A stretch of 33,536 nucleotides of DNA, from NCBI GenBank assembly GCA_003168075.1, contig PMTL01000158.1, positions 24,156-57,691 of the forward strand. Direction: 5' to 3'. A program made the translations under genes and the position numbers. The stretch's first letter is position 1, and each line of letters opens with the position of its first letter. This document shows, one piece after another, positions 16,875 through 25,539 of the stretch. This DNA comes from Acidimicrobiaceae bacterium. GTDB taxonomy: Bacteria > Actinomycetota > Acidimicrobiia > Acidimicrobiales > RAAP-2. Under the pieces are notes generated by a model, which saw nothing but the letters and a program-made list of their open reading frames with translations, was not told the origin of the DNA and did not search any database.

Positions 16875-17900
16875 CTAGTTCATTGGGGCAAACGAGGTCA
16901 GGACTTCCTCCACGACATCGAGGTCGTCGTCGGTGACGCCGGCGTGGGTGACAAATCTCACTCGGCGCGGTGCGATGGTGCCGCCGCGCACGCCGAGTTC
17001 GCTCAATTCGTGCACGATCTGTCGAGCCTGGGGGTGGTTGAAACTGACGATATTGGTCCGACACGTCGTCGGGTCGTAGTCCGATTCCGGGAAAGCGGCC
17101 GCGAACATATCGGCCAGTCGACGTGCTCGTGCGTGATCGTCGCCCAGGCGTTGCACCATCGTGTCGAGGGCCACGAGACCGGCCGCGGCCAGGACGCCGG
17201 CTTGGCGCATCGTTCCTCCGAGACGCTTTCTCTCCACGCGCGCCGCGCTCATCAACGATTGGGAACCGGCGAGCACCGAGCCGACCGGGGCGCAGAGTCC
17301 CTTCGACAGGCAGGCCATCACCGTCGTGGCCGGGGCCGCGATGTCGCGGGGCTGCTCTCCCGTGGCGACGGCGGCGTTGAAGAGTCTCGCGCCGTCCATG
17401 TGAATCGGTCGTCCGTCGAGGGCGCGCGCCAGCGACACCAAGTGCCGCGTGTTCCAGGGCGTCCCTCCCGAGGGCATGTGAGTGTTCTCGACTGCGACCA
17501 TGGCCACGTGGACCTGATGGTCCTGCTCGGCGTCGATGACGTCCATCACGTCTTCGAGCGCCAACTCCCCCGACGCGTCGTCCACGAGGGCGAACTGCAC
17601 CGACGAATTGCGCGCCGACGCGCCCATCTCGAAACTCACGACGTGCTGACTCCTGCCGGCGACGATCACGTCGCCCGGACGGGTCAACACCCGCACGGCG
17701 ATCTGATTCGCCATCACGCCCGACGGGACGAAGAGCGCTTCGTCCTTGCCCACGAGTGCCGCGAACTTCTCCTCGAGGGCACGAATCGTGGGGTCTTCAC
17801 CGAACCCGTCGTCTCCCACCTCGGCGTTGGCCATCGCCTCGCGCATCTCGGAGGTCGGCTGGGTCACGGTATCGGAACGAAGGTCGACGTAGCGGGTCAT
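16875..17900 (-). CDS. ltaE: Low-specificity L-threonine aldolase
   Basis: A 341-residue fold-type I PLP enzyme that cleaves threonine or allo-threonine to glycine and acetaldehyde. Visible are the N-terminal [11 protein letters not shown], the EDPT motif, HMDGAR (167-172) with the PLP-ring aspartate, and the PLP-binding lysine K200 in [12 protein letters not shown]. The length is normal. There is no Shine-Dalgarno; TAGCCT (17907-17912, minus strand) ends 6 nt before the ATG, pointing to a leaderless transcript. It is divergent from the thioesterase gene, with only 37 bp between the start codons. Confidence 0.93.
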   Translation of the reverse strand: MTRYVDLRSDTVTQPTSEMREAMANAEVGDDGFGEDPTIRALEEKFAALVGKDEALFVPSGVMANQIAVRVLTRPGDVIVAGRSQHVVSFEMGASARNSSVQFALVDDASGELALEDVMDVIDAEQDHQVHVAMVAVENTHMPSGGTPWNTRHLVSLARALDGRPIHMDGARLFNAAVATGEQPRDIAAPATTVMACLSKGLCAPVGSVLAGSQSLMSAARVERKRLGGTMRQAGVLAAAGLVALDTMVQRLGDDHARARRLADMFAAAFPESDYDPTTCRTNIVSFNHPQARQIVHELSELGVRGGTIAPRRVRFVTHAGVTDDDLDVVEEVLTSFAPMN

Positions 17901-17906
17901 AGCAAG

Positions 17907-17930
17907 AGGCTACCGAACCCCTCATAAACT
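17907..17930. promoter_or_regulatory. Back-to-back -10 boxes for two apparently leaderless genes
   Basis: In the 37-bp space between divergent starts, the minus strand has TAGCCT at 17907-17912, 6 nt before the aldolase ATG. The plus strand has TAAACT at 17925-17930, 7 nt before the thioesterase ATG. Both match the actinobacterial TANNNT -10 pattern, and neither gene has a Shine-Dalgarno sequence. The two promoters must overlap and could exclude each other. Confidence 0.5.
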
Positions 17931-17937
17931 GACTCTC

Positions 17938-18351
17938 ATGAATGACGACAGCGCTGCGCGCGGACCAGACCCCACGAACGTCCACGATTTCCTGGGCATC
18001 AGGACCGTGGAGGCAACCCCCGAGAAGGTGATCTTGGAACTCGATGTCACGTCGCGCGTGTACCAACCCTTTGGTGTCCTGCACGGTGGCGTCTCGGCAC
18101 TACTGGCCGAGGGCGCCGCATCCTTAGGCGGCGTCGTCAGTGTCGAACCGGGCCAAGCCGTCGTCGGGACCGAACTGAATATTTCTCACTTGCGTCCCAT
18201 TCGTACCGGAGTTCTGAGGGCGACGGCCACGCCCATTCGCAAGGGCCGCACCGTGCAGGTCTGGGCCATTGAAATGACCGACGCGCGCGGTCGACAGATT
18301 TCGGTCGCACGCTGTTCCATGCAGGTAATCAGCGCGCCAGGCTCCGCGTAG
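17938..18351 (+). CDS. PaaI-type hotdog-fold acyl-CoA thioesterase
   Basis: A 137-residue single hotdog-domain protein. The family's active-site segment FGVLHGGVSALLAEGAAS (about 44-61) is intact, with the catalytic glutamate in AEGAAS, and a C-terminal strand RARCSM-type region closes the fold. Proteins of this type hydrolyse acyl-CoA esters such as DHNA-CoA (MenI) or phenylacetyl-type CoA esters, usually as tetramers in the cytoplasm. The substrate cannot be read. It is followed 49 nt later by a KAS III gene on the same strand, which hints at a link to acyl-CoA or fatty-acid metabolism. Confidence 0.85.
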   Translation: MNDDSAARGPDPTNVHDFLGIRTVEATPEKVILELDVTSRVYQPFGVLHGGVSALLAEGAASLGGVVSVEPGQAVVGTELNISHLRPIRTGVLRATATPIRKGRTVQVWAIEMTDARGRQISVARCSMQVISAPGSA

Positions 18352-18400
18352 GCCCAGGGCGTAGACTGGAATCAGTACCGATCCAGCGAAGGGCTGACAC

Positions 18401-19321
18401 ATGGGAGTTCGCTTCAAGGGCTGGGGTATTGGTCTGCCCGACAGAATTGTGACCAACGACGAGTTGTCCCTGACGCTCGACACCTCTGACGAATGGATTG
18501 CGGATCGTACCGGTATCCGCCAGCGCTACATCGGCGGTACCGCTCGTTCGCTCGGCGTGATCGCCGGGCGCAACGCTATGGCCGATGCCGGCGTCGAACC
18601 CGAGGACATCGACTTCGTCTTGCTCGCCACCACGTCGCCCGACCGCATTGCTCCCGCCACGGCGGTGCTCATCGCCGACGACTTGGGGCTGACCTGTCCC
18701 GCAATGGACGTCAACGCCGCCTGCAGCGGTTTCGTGTACGCCATACGTACCGCTCAGGGTCTCCTCGAAACCGGTAACAAGCGCATCCTCGTCATCGGCG
18801 CGGAGCACCTCTCGCGCTGGGTCGACTGGACGGACCGCAACGTTGCCGTGCTGCTCGCCGATGGTGGTGGCGCCACGGTGCTCGAATACGACCCCGACGT
18901 CAACGACATCCTCTCGTTCTCCTTGGGCGCCGACGGGTCGGGGGCGGACCTGTTGACCTGCGAACACGAGAGCACCTTCACTATGGAAGGACGAGAGGTC
19001 TTTCGACGGGCCGTACGCGCGGTCGTGGAGTCCTCCCAGCAGGCTCTCGAGCTCGCCGGCATCACCGCCGACGAATTGGCGCTCGTCATCCCGCACCAGG
19101 CCAATATCCGTATTATCCAGGCCGTGGTCGACCGTCTGGGCATCGGCATGGACCGCGCGGTGATCGCACTCGATCGTTACGGCAATACCTCGAGCGCGTC
19201 GATTCCCCTCGCCTTTGACGTGGCCCGCAACGACGGGCGGATCAAGACCGGTGACTACGCACTTCTCACGGGATTCGGAGCCGGCTTGACATGGGCATCG
19301 TCGATCGTGAAGTGGTCGTAA
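18401..19321 (+). CDS. fabH: 3-oxoacyl-ACP synthase III (KAS III)
   Basis: A 306-residue thiolase-fold condensing enzyme that joins acyl-CoA to malonyl-ACP. The Cys-His-Asn triad is complete: C108 in NAACSGFVYAI, H232 in PHQANIRI and N262 in RYGNTSSASIP. The N-terminal TSDEWIADRTGIRQR is the FabH signature. It is about 20 residues shorter than typical FabH proteins. GAAGGG lies 7 nt before the ATG. No other fatty-acid synthase gene is nearby, so it could serve initiation of fatty-acid synthesis or a dedicated lipid or polyketide; the thioesterase upstream is its only obvious partner. Confidence 0.93.
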   Translation: MGVRFKGWGIGLPDRIVTNDELSLTLDTSDEWIADRTGIRQRYIGGTARSLGVIAGRNAMADAGVEPEDIDFVLLATTSPDRIAPATAVLIADDLGLTCPAMDVNAACSGFVYAIRTAQGLLETGNKRILVIGAEHLSRWVDWTDRNVAVLLADGGGATVLEYDPDVNDILSFSLGADGSGADLLTCEHESTFTMEGREVFRRAVRAVVESSQQALELAGITADELALVIPHQANIRIIQAVVDRLGIGMDRAVIALDRYGNTSSASIPLAFDVARNDGRIKTGDYALLTGFGAGLTWASSIVKWS

Positions 19322-19365
19322 CGACTCACACCTGATTCGTCGCAGCGCTCAGCCACGACCCCACG

Positions 19366-20358
19366 TCAGCGAGAACGCCAGAGCTCAATTAGACGGGTCT
19401 CGTCGTCGGGGCCGAGTCCGGCGCGACGATCCCGGTCGAGTCCCTGGGTCGCTTCATACTCCAGAACTCTCCTGAGCGTCGCCTCGAGGGGCGTCAGAAT
19501 CAGCCCGTGGCGCGCGGCGAGCGCATGAGACCTCCGACTGAATCCGTTGAAACCTTGACCCCGAGGAATCCATAAAGGCAGCGACCGGGGCCCGGCCCAC
19601 GGTGCGACGTCGTGATCGACCAGCCACTGGTCGTCAACGACGACGAGGCGTCCGTCGAAGAGCGCGACGCCTCGCGCCTCGCGCAGAACGTCGACCAGGA
19701 GTCGTGACTCTCCCACGGCATTCATCGTGCCCGTGATCCTCGTCTCGCCACACGCCACAATCCACCTCGCCAGGTCGTTCACGTCGATCATTTGCGCCGA
19801 GAGATCCTTCGCCTCCGGTACGAGAACCTCACCGCCCCGGGCGAAACGCGCCGGCCAGTAGCCGCCGCGGTCGCTCGGATCTCCCGCGCCCACGATCAGG
19901 CCCGGTCGAACGATGATCAGACGATCTCCCACGGCATCTCGACACAACGCTTCACCGGCAGATTTCGACGCGCCGTAATTCTCGGGGCTGGAAATCTCGC
20001 CGGGGGCCAGGGGCTCGACGACTTGCTCTGATTCAGTGCAGTCCGGCTCGTCCTGGTTGACATAGACCGAACAGCTCGACACGTACGTCCAGTGACGTGC
20101 GGTGTTGGCGAGAACATTGAGCGCGTCGCCCACGAACTGTGGATCAGTCGCGACGTCAATCACGGCGTCCCAGTCAGCGCGTACCTGATCGTAGGCGCTC
20201 TCGCCCCGCGAACGATCCGCCACGATTTCTCGCACGCCCTCCGGCGGCTGCGAATTTGTCGAACGCGACACACACGTGACGTCGTGGCCGCGCTCCAGGT
20301 AGTGCTTCGCGACCGCTGCCGACAAGAAGACCGTGCCGCCCAGTATTAATACCTTCAT
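19366..20358 (-). CDS. NAD-dependent epimerase/dehydratase family protein
   Basis: A 330-residue extended SDR-type protein. It begins with the strand MKVLILGGTVFLSAAVAKH; the glycine motif GGTVFLS is a variant of GGTGFIG in which the last two glycines are replaced, as in atypical extended SDRs. The substrate region shows YVSSCSVY and a YGASK motif with the catalytic Tyr and Lys. The C-terminal part (about 215-330) is less conserved. It starts 9 nt after the end of the amidase gene and is likely co-transcribed with it. The substrate is unknown; the plant chloroplast RNA-binding and isoflavone reductase-like relatives make a redox-sensing or structural role possible. Confidence 0.82.
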   Translation of the reverse strand: MKVLILGGTVFLSAAVAKHYLERGHDVTCVSRSTNSQPPEGVREIVADRSRGESAYDQVRADWDAVIDVATDPQFVGDALNVLANTARHWTYVSSCSVYVNQDEPDCTESEQVVEPLAPGEISSPENYGASKSAGEALCRDAVGDRLIIVRPGLIVGAGDPSDRGGYWPARFARGGEVLVPEAKDLSAQMIDVNDLARWIVACGETRITGTMNAVGESRLLVDVLREARGVALFDGRLVVVDDQWLVDHDVAPWAGPRSLPLWIPRGQGFNGFSRRSHALAARHGLILTPLEATLRRVLEYEATQGLDRDRRAGLGPDDETRLIELWRSR

Positions 20359-20367
20359 CGACGGGTC

Positions 20368-21201
20368 CTACTCGCCCGAGGTCCCGACGTCGCCCCCGTA
20401 GACGTCGGGACGCCGCAGTCGAAGTACCTCGATCTGCCCGCGACGTTGGGTGACCTCTTCCAGGTCCAGATCGACCACCAGGACGTCCTCCCCGATCGAC
20501 GCCGACTCGGCGATGATCTCTCCCCACGGACTCACGATGATCGAGTGTCCGTGGGTGGCGAGACCCTCCTTCGTCGTTCCCGCCTGCGCCGCGGCAATGA
20601 CGAAGGCGTGATTTTCAATGGCGCGCGCTCGCAGCAATACTTCCCAGTGCGCCGGTCCGGTCTGGGCAGAGAACGCGGCGGGGACCGCCAGAACGTTGGC
20701 TCCAGCCAGCACGAGCGCTCGGTACAACTCGGCGAAACGCACGTCGAAGCAGATACTCAGCCCCACCCGCATGTCACCAATGCGAACGACTCGCATCGTC
20801 GATCCCGAAGAGATGAATTCCGATTCGAAGTAGGTCACGCCGCCGGGTGGGCGCGCGTCGAAGAGATGCATCTTTCGGTAGTACGCGACGACGTCGCCGC
20901 TCGGACCGATCACCACGCTGGTGTTGAAGAAACGGCCATCGCTAGCGGGTTCGAGCATGCTACCCAGATGCACGCTCACCCCACGTCCGTGCGCCAGTAG
21001 GCCCAGTTGACGGATGAATCCGTCGTCGAGGGACTTGGCCGCGGCGTCGTAGCCGCTGCGTGGTCCCCAGTAGGTCGCGTACTCGGGCAACTGGATGTAC
21101 GTCGCCCCGAGATCACTCGCGCGCTCAATGAGTCGAAAGATCGCGGTCTCGTTCGTCGCCACGTCGCTACCCGACGTCATTTGGATAGCGGCCACTCGCA
21201 T
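20368..21201 (-). CDS. Carbon-nitrogen hydrolase, Nit1/Nit2-like amidase
   Basis: A 277-residue nitrilase-superfamily amidase. The catalytic triad is E40 in LPEYA, K110 in YRKMHLFD and C151 in SICFDVRFAELYR. The YRKxHLFD wording is characteristic of the Nit1/Nit2 branch, whose known members remove the amide from deaminated glutathione or from omega-amides such as 2-oxoglutaramate. Deaminated thiol repair would also fit an actinobacterium. The ATG is at 21201, with no evident Shine-Dalgarno but the short ORF 21210-21332 ending 9 nt upstream, so it may be translated by coupling after dnaE2. Confidence 0.88.
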   Translation of the reverse strand: MRVAAIQMTSGSDVATNETAIFRLIERASDLGATYIQLPEYATYWGPRSGYDAAAKSLDDGFIRQLGLLAHGRGVSVHLGSMLEPASDGRFFNTSVVIGPSGDVVAYYRKMHLFDARPPGGVTYFESEFISSGSTMRVVRIGDMRVGLSICFDVRFAELYRALVLAGANVLAVPAAFSAQTGPAHWEVLLRARAIENHAFVIAAAQAGTTKEGLATHGHSIIVSPWGEIIAESASIGEDVLVVDLDLEEVTQRRGQIEVLRLRRPDVYGGDVGTSGE

Positions 21202-21209
21202 GGTACGTA

Positions 21210-21332
21210 TTATTGCCCCTCGGCGATCTTGCGTTGCAGAAGACGCAGTCCGGGCAGCGTCAGTCGATCCTTCACCCGATGGGACGCTTCTTTGGACGCA
21301 ATCACTTCGGCGAGGCTGGCGACGTGAATCAC
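21210..21332 (-). pseudogene. Short ORF resembling the C-terminal tail of a nucleotidyltransferase (remnant or small gene)
   Basis: Forty codons from a GTG at 21332, or 44 from a TTG at 21344, end in TAA at 21210-21212. The peptide reads VASLAEVIASKEASHRVKDR followed by a leucine-rich end. That matches the pattern of the last helix of many actinobacterial nucleotidyltransferase-like proteins (V-A-x-L-x-D-x-I-x-S-K-x-A-x-x-R-x-K-D), as I remember it. An in-frame TGA overlaps the 3' end of dnaE2 just upstream, so no catalytic domain can be attached. It may be a remnant left when dnaE2 was placed next to the amidase gene, or a real microprotein. Confidence 0.4.
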
Positions 21333-21358
21333 CAGCACACCCAACGCTATGTTCTCAT

Positions 21359-24300
21359 TCAGTGCCAGTCACGTGAGGGTGCCGTCGCACCCAGGGAGAG
21401 CGGTTCGACGAACTCCGCCTGCAGAGCCAGCGTCCCCTGACCGCGCTGCAGTGAACCGCGGATCATCATGGCCGGCGAACTGCGCGCCACCGGTCCCCAG
21501 CGAGCCCACGCTCCCTTAGAGAAGATCACATTGACGTGCCCGCTCTCGTCTTCGAGGTTGACAAAGACCGCCCCGTTCGCCGTCTCGGGATGCTGGCGAT
21601 GTGTCACGACTCCCGCGACGAGGACTCTCGCGCTCTCGGCCCCCATCAGACGCGCCGCCATCGTCACGCCGCGTTCGTCGAGCCACGATCGCACCAGGGC
21701 AATGGCCGTGGCCTCGGGGGTGAGGCCCATCGCCCACAGGTCGTCGGCGACGCGTTCCAATTCGGTGGTGATCGGTAGGCGCGGCGCGCGCAACCCCGTC
21801 ACGACCCCTTCGAGTCGATCGGTCGTGCTCTGGGCCGCCGCCCCGGCCGTCCAGGTGAGGGCCCGGCGGCTCTCGCCGAAGCAGTCCATCGCGCCAGCCG
21901 CCGCCAGTGCTTCGAGGTGGTGCTGTTGACACTCCGCGCGGCGCACCAGGTCCTCGGCATCGACCCACGGCGCGCCCTCGGCGATGCGCTGCGCCAACTC
22001 CGAACCGATGGTGCGCACGCTGGCCAACCCCAAGCGCACGTCGGGGCGATCCTCGTCGCCCTCCATCGTCACCTCGGCGCTAGAAACGTTGACGTCGGGA
22101 CGCCGCACCGTAACGCCGTGGCGCTGCGCGTCGGCCACCAGGCTCTGGGGCGACCAAAACCCCATGGGTTGCGCGTTGAGGAGCGCCGCTAAAAACGCCG
22201 CCGGATAGTGCACCTTGATCCAGGCCGAGCAGTAGACGAGGTGGGCGAAGGAGACCGAGTGTGACTCGGGGAAGCCAAAGTTGGCGAAGGCCGCCAGCGC
22301 GTCAAAGAGTTGATCGGCTGACCCCCCGGTGATGCCGTTGGCGGCCATACCCGCGTAGAAACGACTCTTGAGCTTGAGCATGCGTAACTCCGAGCGTTTG
22401 GCGGCCATGGCCTGGCGCAACTCGTCGGCTTCGGCCGGAGAGAAGCCCGCGACGGCGACGGCCATCTCCATCAACTGCTCCTGGAAGAGCGGCACGCCGA
22501 GCGTGCGCGACAGAATCGGCTCGAGACGCGGGTGCAGGTACGTGACGGGCTCGTCGTCGCGGCGTCGGCGAATATACGGATTGACGGCGTTGCCCTGGAT
22601 GGGGCCCGGACGGATCAGCGCGACTTCAATCACCAGGTCGTAGAAACACCGCGGTTGCACTCGCGGCAGCGTCGCCATCTGCGCGCGCGACTCGACCTGG
22701 AAGACCCCGACGGTGTCGGCTTCACACAGCAGGTCGTAGACGGCGTCTTCTTGTTCGAGCGCACCCAAATCGAGCGCGACGCCGTGATACGCCGCGACCT
22801 GGTCGACCGCGCGGTGCAGGGCGTCGAGCATGCCCAATCCGAGCAGGTCGAACTTCACCAGCCCGATGGCCGCACAGTCGTCCTTGTCCCACTGCAGCAC
22901 CGTGCGCCCGGGCATGCGCCCCCACTCCACCGGACAGACCTCGAGCACCGGCCGGTCACAGAGCACCATGCCAGCTGAGTGGATACCGAGGTGACGCGGA
23001 CGGTTCAGCATCTGGCTCGCCATCGTGAGAAGAATCTCTGGCACGTCGCCCGACAGCGCCGTCATGCTCGAGCGGTCCACCTGGTCGCGCAACTGGTTGG
23101 CGGCTTCTTCGGAGTAGCCAAAGGCCCGGGCCACGTCGCGCAGCGCCGAGCGTGGTCGATACGTGATGACGGCCGCCACTTGGGCTGCGTGGTGACGCCC
23201 GTAGCGCTGATAGACGTACTGGATCACCTCCTCGCGCCGGCCCGACTCGATGTCCACGTCGATATCGGGAGGACCGTCGCGCGCGGGCGAAAGGAAGCGT
23301 TCAAAGAAGAGGTGCAGCTTGACCGCGTCGGCGTTGGTAATACCGAGCGAGAAACACACCGCGGAATTCGCGGCCGAGCCGCGGCCCTGGCAGTAGATAT
23401 TCGAGCGCCGACAGAACTCGGTGATGTCCCAGACCGTGAGGAAGTACCCCGCGAAGCCCAGCCCGCCGATCACGCCGAGCTCGTGGTCAATTTGTCGCCA
23501 CGCCCCGGGCACACGCTCGTCCCCTCGCGGACCGTAGCGCTGCGTCGCCCCCTCGTGCACCAATACCGTGAGATAGGCCTGTTCGTCCATCCCCTCGGGA
23601 GTCAAGAACGCCGGCAGGTTCGGCGCCACGAGCCGCAGGTCGAAGGACAACGCGGCGCAGAGTTCACCCGCCCGGTCCACGACACCGGGCCAGCGCGCGA
23701 AGCGGCGGCGCTGTTCTGCATCGCCGCGCAGGTGCGCCATGGGCGAGGCCGAGAGCCAGCCCTGCATCTCCTCGAGCTCGCGCCGGGCGCGGATCGCCGC
23801 CAGCACGTTGGCCCGGGCGAAGTCCTCGGGTCGGGCGTAGTGCACGTTGCCCGTCGCCACGAGGTCCACCCGGTGACGTACGGCTAGTTCAGCCAGGACG
23901 TCGTTGCGCGCCACGTCCTCGAACTGTCCGTGGTCCCAGATCTCGACGGCCACGTTGTCGCGGCCGAAACACTCGAGAAGCGCCAGCAACTCACGCTCAG
24001 CCGCGCGCGGACCTTCCTCTAAGAGCGCACGCGACAGAGGTCCCTTGCGACACCCCGTCAAGATCACCCATTCACTCGTGCAACGCGCGATGTGCTCGAG
24101 ACTGAACTGCGGCGTCCCCTTCTCGCCGCGCTCTAAGTGCGCCTCGCCGAGCATCGTCGAAAGACGCCGGTAGCCCTCGGGTGAGCGCGCCAGCACGACG
24201 AGGTGATCGCCCCGAGGGTCGGGCACGCCGACGCGGTCGTCGCGCGCGTCAATCGTCAACTCCGTGCCGAACACTGTGGGCAGGCCCAGCGCGCGCGCCG

Positions 24301-24460
24301 CCTCGGCGAAGCGCACCACACCATAGAGCCCGTGATGATCAGTAAGGGCGAGTCCCCCGAGCCCCAGGCGCACCGCCTCGGCGACGAGTTCCTCGGGATC
24401 ACTCGCTCCGTCCAGAAAGCTAAATCCCGAATGCGCGTGCAGTTCGCCGTAGACCGCCAT
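21359..24460 (-). CDS. dnaE2: Error-prone DNA polymerase DnaE2 (ImuC)
   Basis: A 1033-residue C-family polymerase. The N-terminal PHP domain starts with ELHAHSGFSFLDGAS. The catalytic palm follows with the aspartates of PDIDVDIES (about 390) and the FGFPESHSVSFAHLVYCSAW region (about 730). A helix-hairpin-helix part and an OB-fold domain (about 930-1010) end it. It is shorter than housekeeping DnaE1 and lacks the tau-binding C-terminus, as expected of DnaE2. It performs mutagenic translesion synthesis together with ImuA' and ImuB after DNA damage. Its ATG overlaps the ImuB stop by one base (TGATG), so I prefer 24460 to the upstream in-frame start at 24484. The operon is LexA-controlled from 26193. 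Confidence 0.96.
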   Translation of the reverse strand: MAVYGELHAHSGFSFLDGASDPEELVAEAVRLGLGGLALTDHHGLYGVVRFAEAARALGLPTVFGTELTIDARDDRVGVPDPRGDHLVVLARSPEGYRRLSTMLGEAHLERGEKGTPQFSLEHIARCTSEWVILTGCRKGPLSRALLEEGPRAAERELLALLECFGRDNVAVEIWDHGQFEDVARNDVLAELAVRHRVDLVATGNVHYARPEDFARANVLAAIRARRELEEMQGWLSASPMAHLRGDAEQRRRFARWPGVVDRAGELCAALSFDLRLVAPNLPAFLTPEGMDEQAYLTVLVHEGATQRYGPRGDERVPGAWRQIDHELGVIGGLGFAGYFLTVWDITEFCRRSNIYCQGRGSAANSAVCFSLGITNADAVKLHLFFERFLSPARDGPPDIDVDIESGRREEVIQYVYQRYGRHHAAQVAAVITYRPRSALRDVARAFGYSEEAANQLRDQVDRSSMTALSGDVPEILLTMASQMLNRPRHLGIHSAGMVLCDRPVLEVCPVEWGRMPGRTVLQWDKDDCAAIGLVKFDLLGLGMLDALHRAVDQVAAYHGVALDLGALEQEDAVYDLLCEADTVGVFQVESRAQMATLPRVQPRCFYDLVIEVALIRPGPIQGNAVNPYIRRRRDDEPVTYLHPRLEPILSRTLGVPLFQEQLMEMAVAVAGFSPAEADELRQAMAAKRSELRMLKLKSRFYAGMAANGITGGSADQLFDALAAFANFGFPESHSVSFAHLVYCSAWIKVHYPAAFLAALLNAQPMGFWSPQSLVADAQRHGVTVRRPDVNVSSAEVTMEGDEDRPDVRLGLASVRTIGSELAQRIAEGAPWVDAEDLVRRAECQQHHLEALAAAGAMDCFGESRRALTWTAGAAAQSTTDRLEGVVTGLRAPRLPITTELERVADDLWAMGLTPEATAIALVRSWLDERGVTMAARLMGAESARVLVAGVVTHRQHPETANGAVFVNLEDESGHVNVIFSKGAWARWGPVARSSPAMMIRGSLQRGQGTLALQAEFVEPLSLGATAPSRDWH

Positions 24461-25539
24461 CAGTCGTAGATCCCCACCAGCCACCAGCGCCCGCCTTCGG
24501 CCGAGAGCAACATCGCCTCACCACTGTCGAGCAGTACCTGAAGATGTGCGCGTCGACGACCACTCGCCCACCATCGCTCCACGAGGGGCCAGGGACCCGC
24601 GAACCACACGATTCCTCGACGCGAACCACGTAGCAGCACTAGCGACGTCGGCGTCGCGCTGAGCGATCCGCGTGCGCCCATACGCACCGGCTCACCGTGT
24701 TCGTCGCGAAGGTCCAGCGCCACGGGCTGGTGCAACGACGTGATTGGTGAAGGTCCCACCAGGCGACCGGGCCACGGCGCGTCGTCGCGCACTTCGCGAG
24801 AGGGCGAGCCCCACGGAGCGAGCGACGCGCGGTCCTCGGGCACGCGTCCTCCGCGCAGTCGTGCCACCAGCACGCCCTCGGGTCCGAGTCGGTGACGTAC
24901 CCGATGAGCGGCCGCCTGAGCCCGGTCATCACCGGCGCTGCGCTGACCGAAGAACCCCACCTGCTCATCACCGACGACGTCCTCGCCACGTGCACTGCGC
25001 AGTCGCGCGGCGAGGCGGGTATCGCGTTGACCGGGCAGTTCCGCCAGTTCCCCGCGCGCCACACGGTGCAGGACTCGCACCGTCGCGCTGAAGCGCTCGG
25101 CGACGCTCGCGCTCTTCAGATCGGCGAAGTCGCCCACGGTGTAGAGGCCCAGTCGACGACCCGTGGTGGCGAGTTCCTTGTGCCCCAGCGCCGCCAGCGG
25201 CTGGGAACGGCGAAACGCTGTCGTCTGCCCGACGCTCAGCACCACCTCCTGACGCGCCGCCAACTCGGCGCAGAAGAGTCCCTCGGCCACCCCCAAGAAG
25301 ACCTCGAGACCGAGTACATCGCACACACTCTGGCGTACCGCGGCGAAGACCGCCTCGTCACCACCGAAAAACCGGCTCGGTCCGCGTATCGGCAAGGTGC
25401 ACAGTCCGAGTCGAATGGGCTCGACGAAGGGACAGAGCGCTCCGAGGACGTCAAGAACACGGAGGTAGTCGCGCAGGGTCGACCCGTCGGGCCGCTCCTC
25501 ACTCAGCGGCTCCACCCAGAGCGCGAGGAGCCGCTCCAC
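24460..25539 (-). CDS. imuB: ImuB, Y-family polymerase homologue, size-reduced
   Basis: A 359-residue ImuB, the catalytically inactive Y-family relative that bridges the beta clamp, ImuA' and DnaE2. RLGLCTLPIRGPSRFFGGDE (44-62) matches the conserved palm/finger part, and GLYTVGDFADL (131-141) the thumb. The C-terminal ImuB-specific region is present and ends in GRWWLVGIYD. Compared from memory with mycobacterial ImuB of about 525 residues, it lacks roughly the first 60-70 residues of the palm and most of the little-finger domain between about 165 and 190. QVGFFG (193-198) aligns with the clamp-binding motif. The GTG at 25539 directly follows the ImuA' stop (TAAGTG), leaving no room for a longer N-terminus. 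Confidence 0.88.
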   Translation of the reverse strand: MERLLALWVEPLSEERPDGSTLRDYLRVLDVLGALCPFVEPIRLGLCTLPIRGPSRFFGGDEAVFAAVRQSVCDVLGLEVFLGVAEGLFCAELAARQEVVLSVGQTTAFRRSQPLAALGHKELATTGRRLGLYTVGDFADLKSASVAERFSATVRVLHRVARGELAELPGQRDTRLAARLRSARGEDVVGDEQVGFFGQRSAGDDRAQAAAHRVRHRLGPEGVLVARLRGGRVPEDRASLAPWGSPSREVRDDAPWPGRLVGPSPITSLHQPVALDLRDEHGEPVRMGARGSLSATPTSLVLLRGSRRGIVWFAGPWPLVERWWASGRRRAHLQVLLDSGEAMLLSAEGGRWWLVGIYD

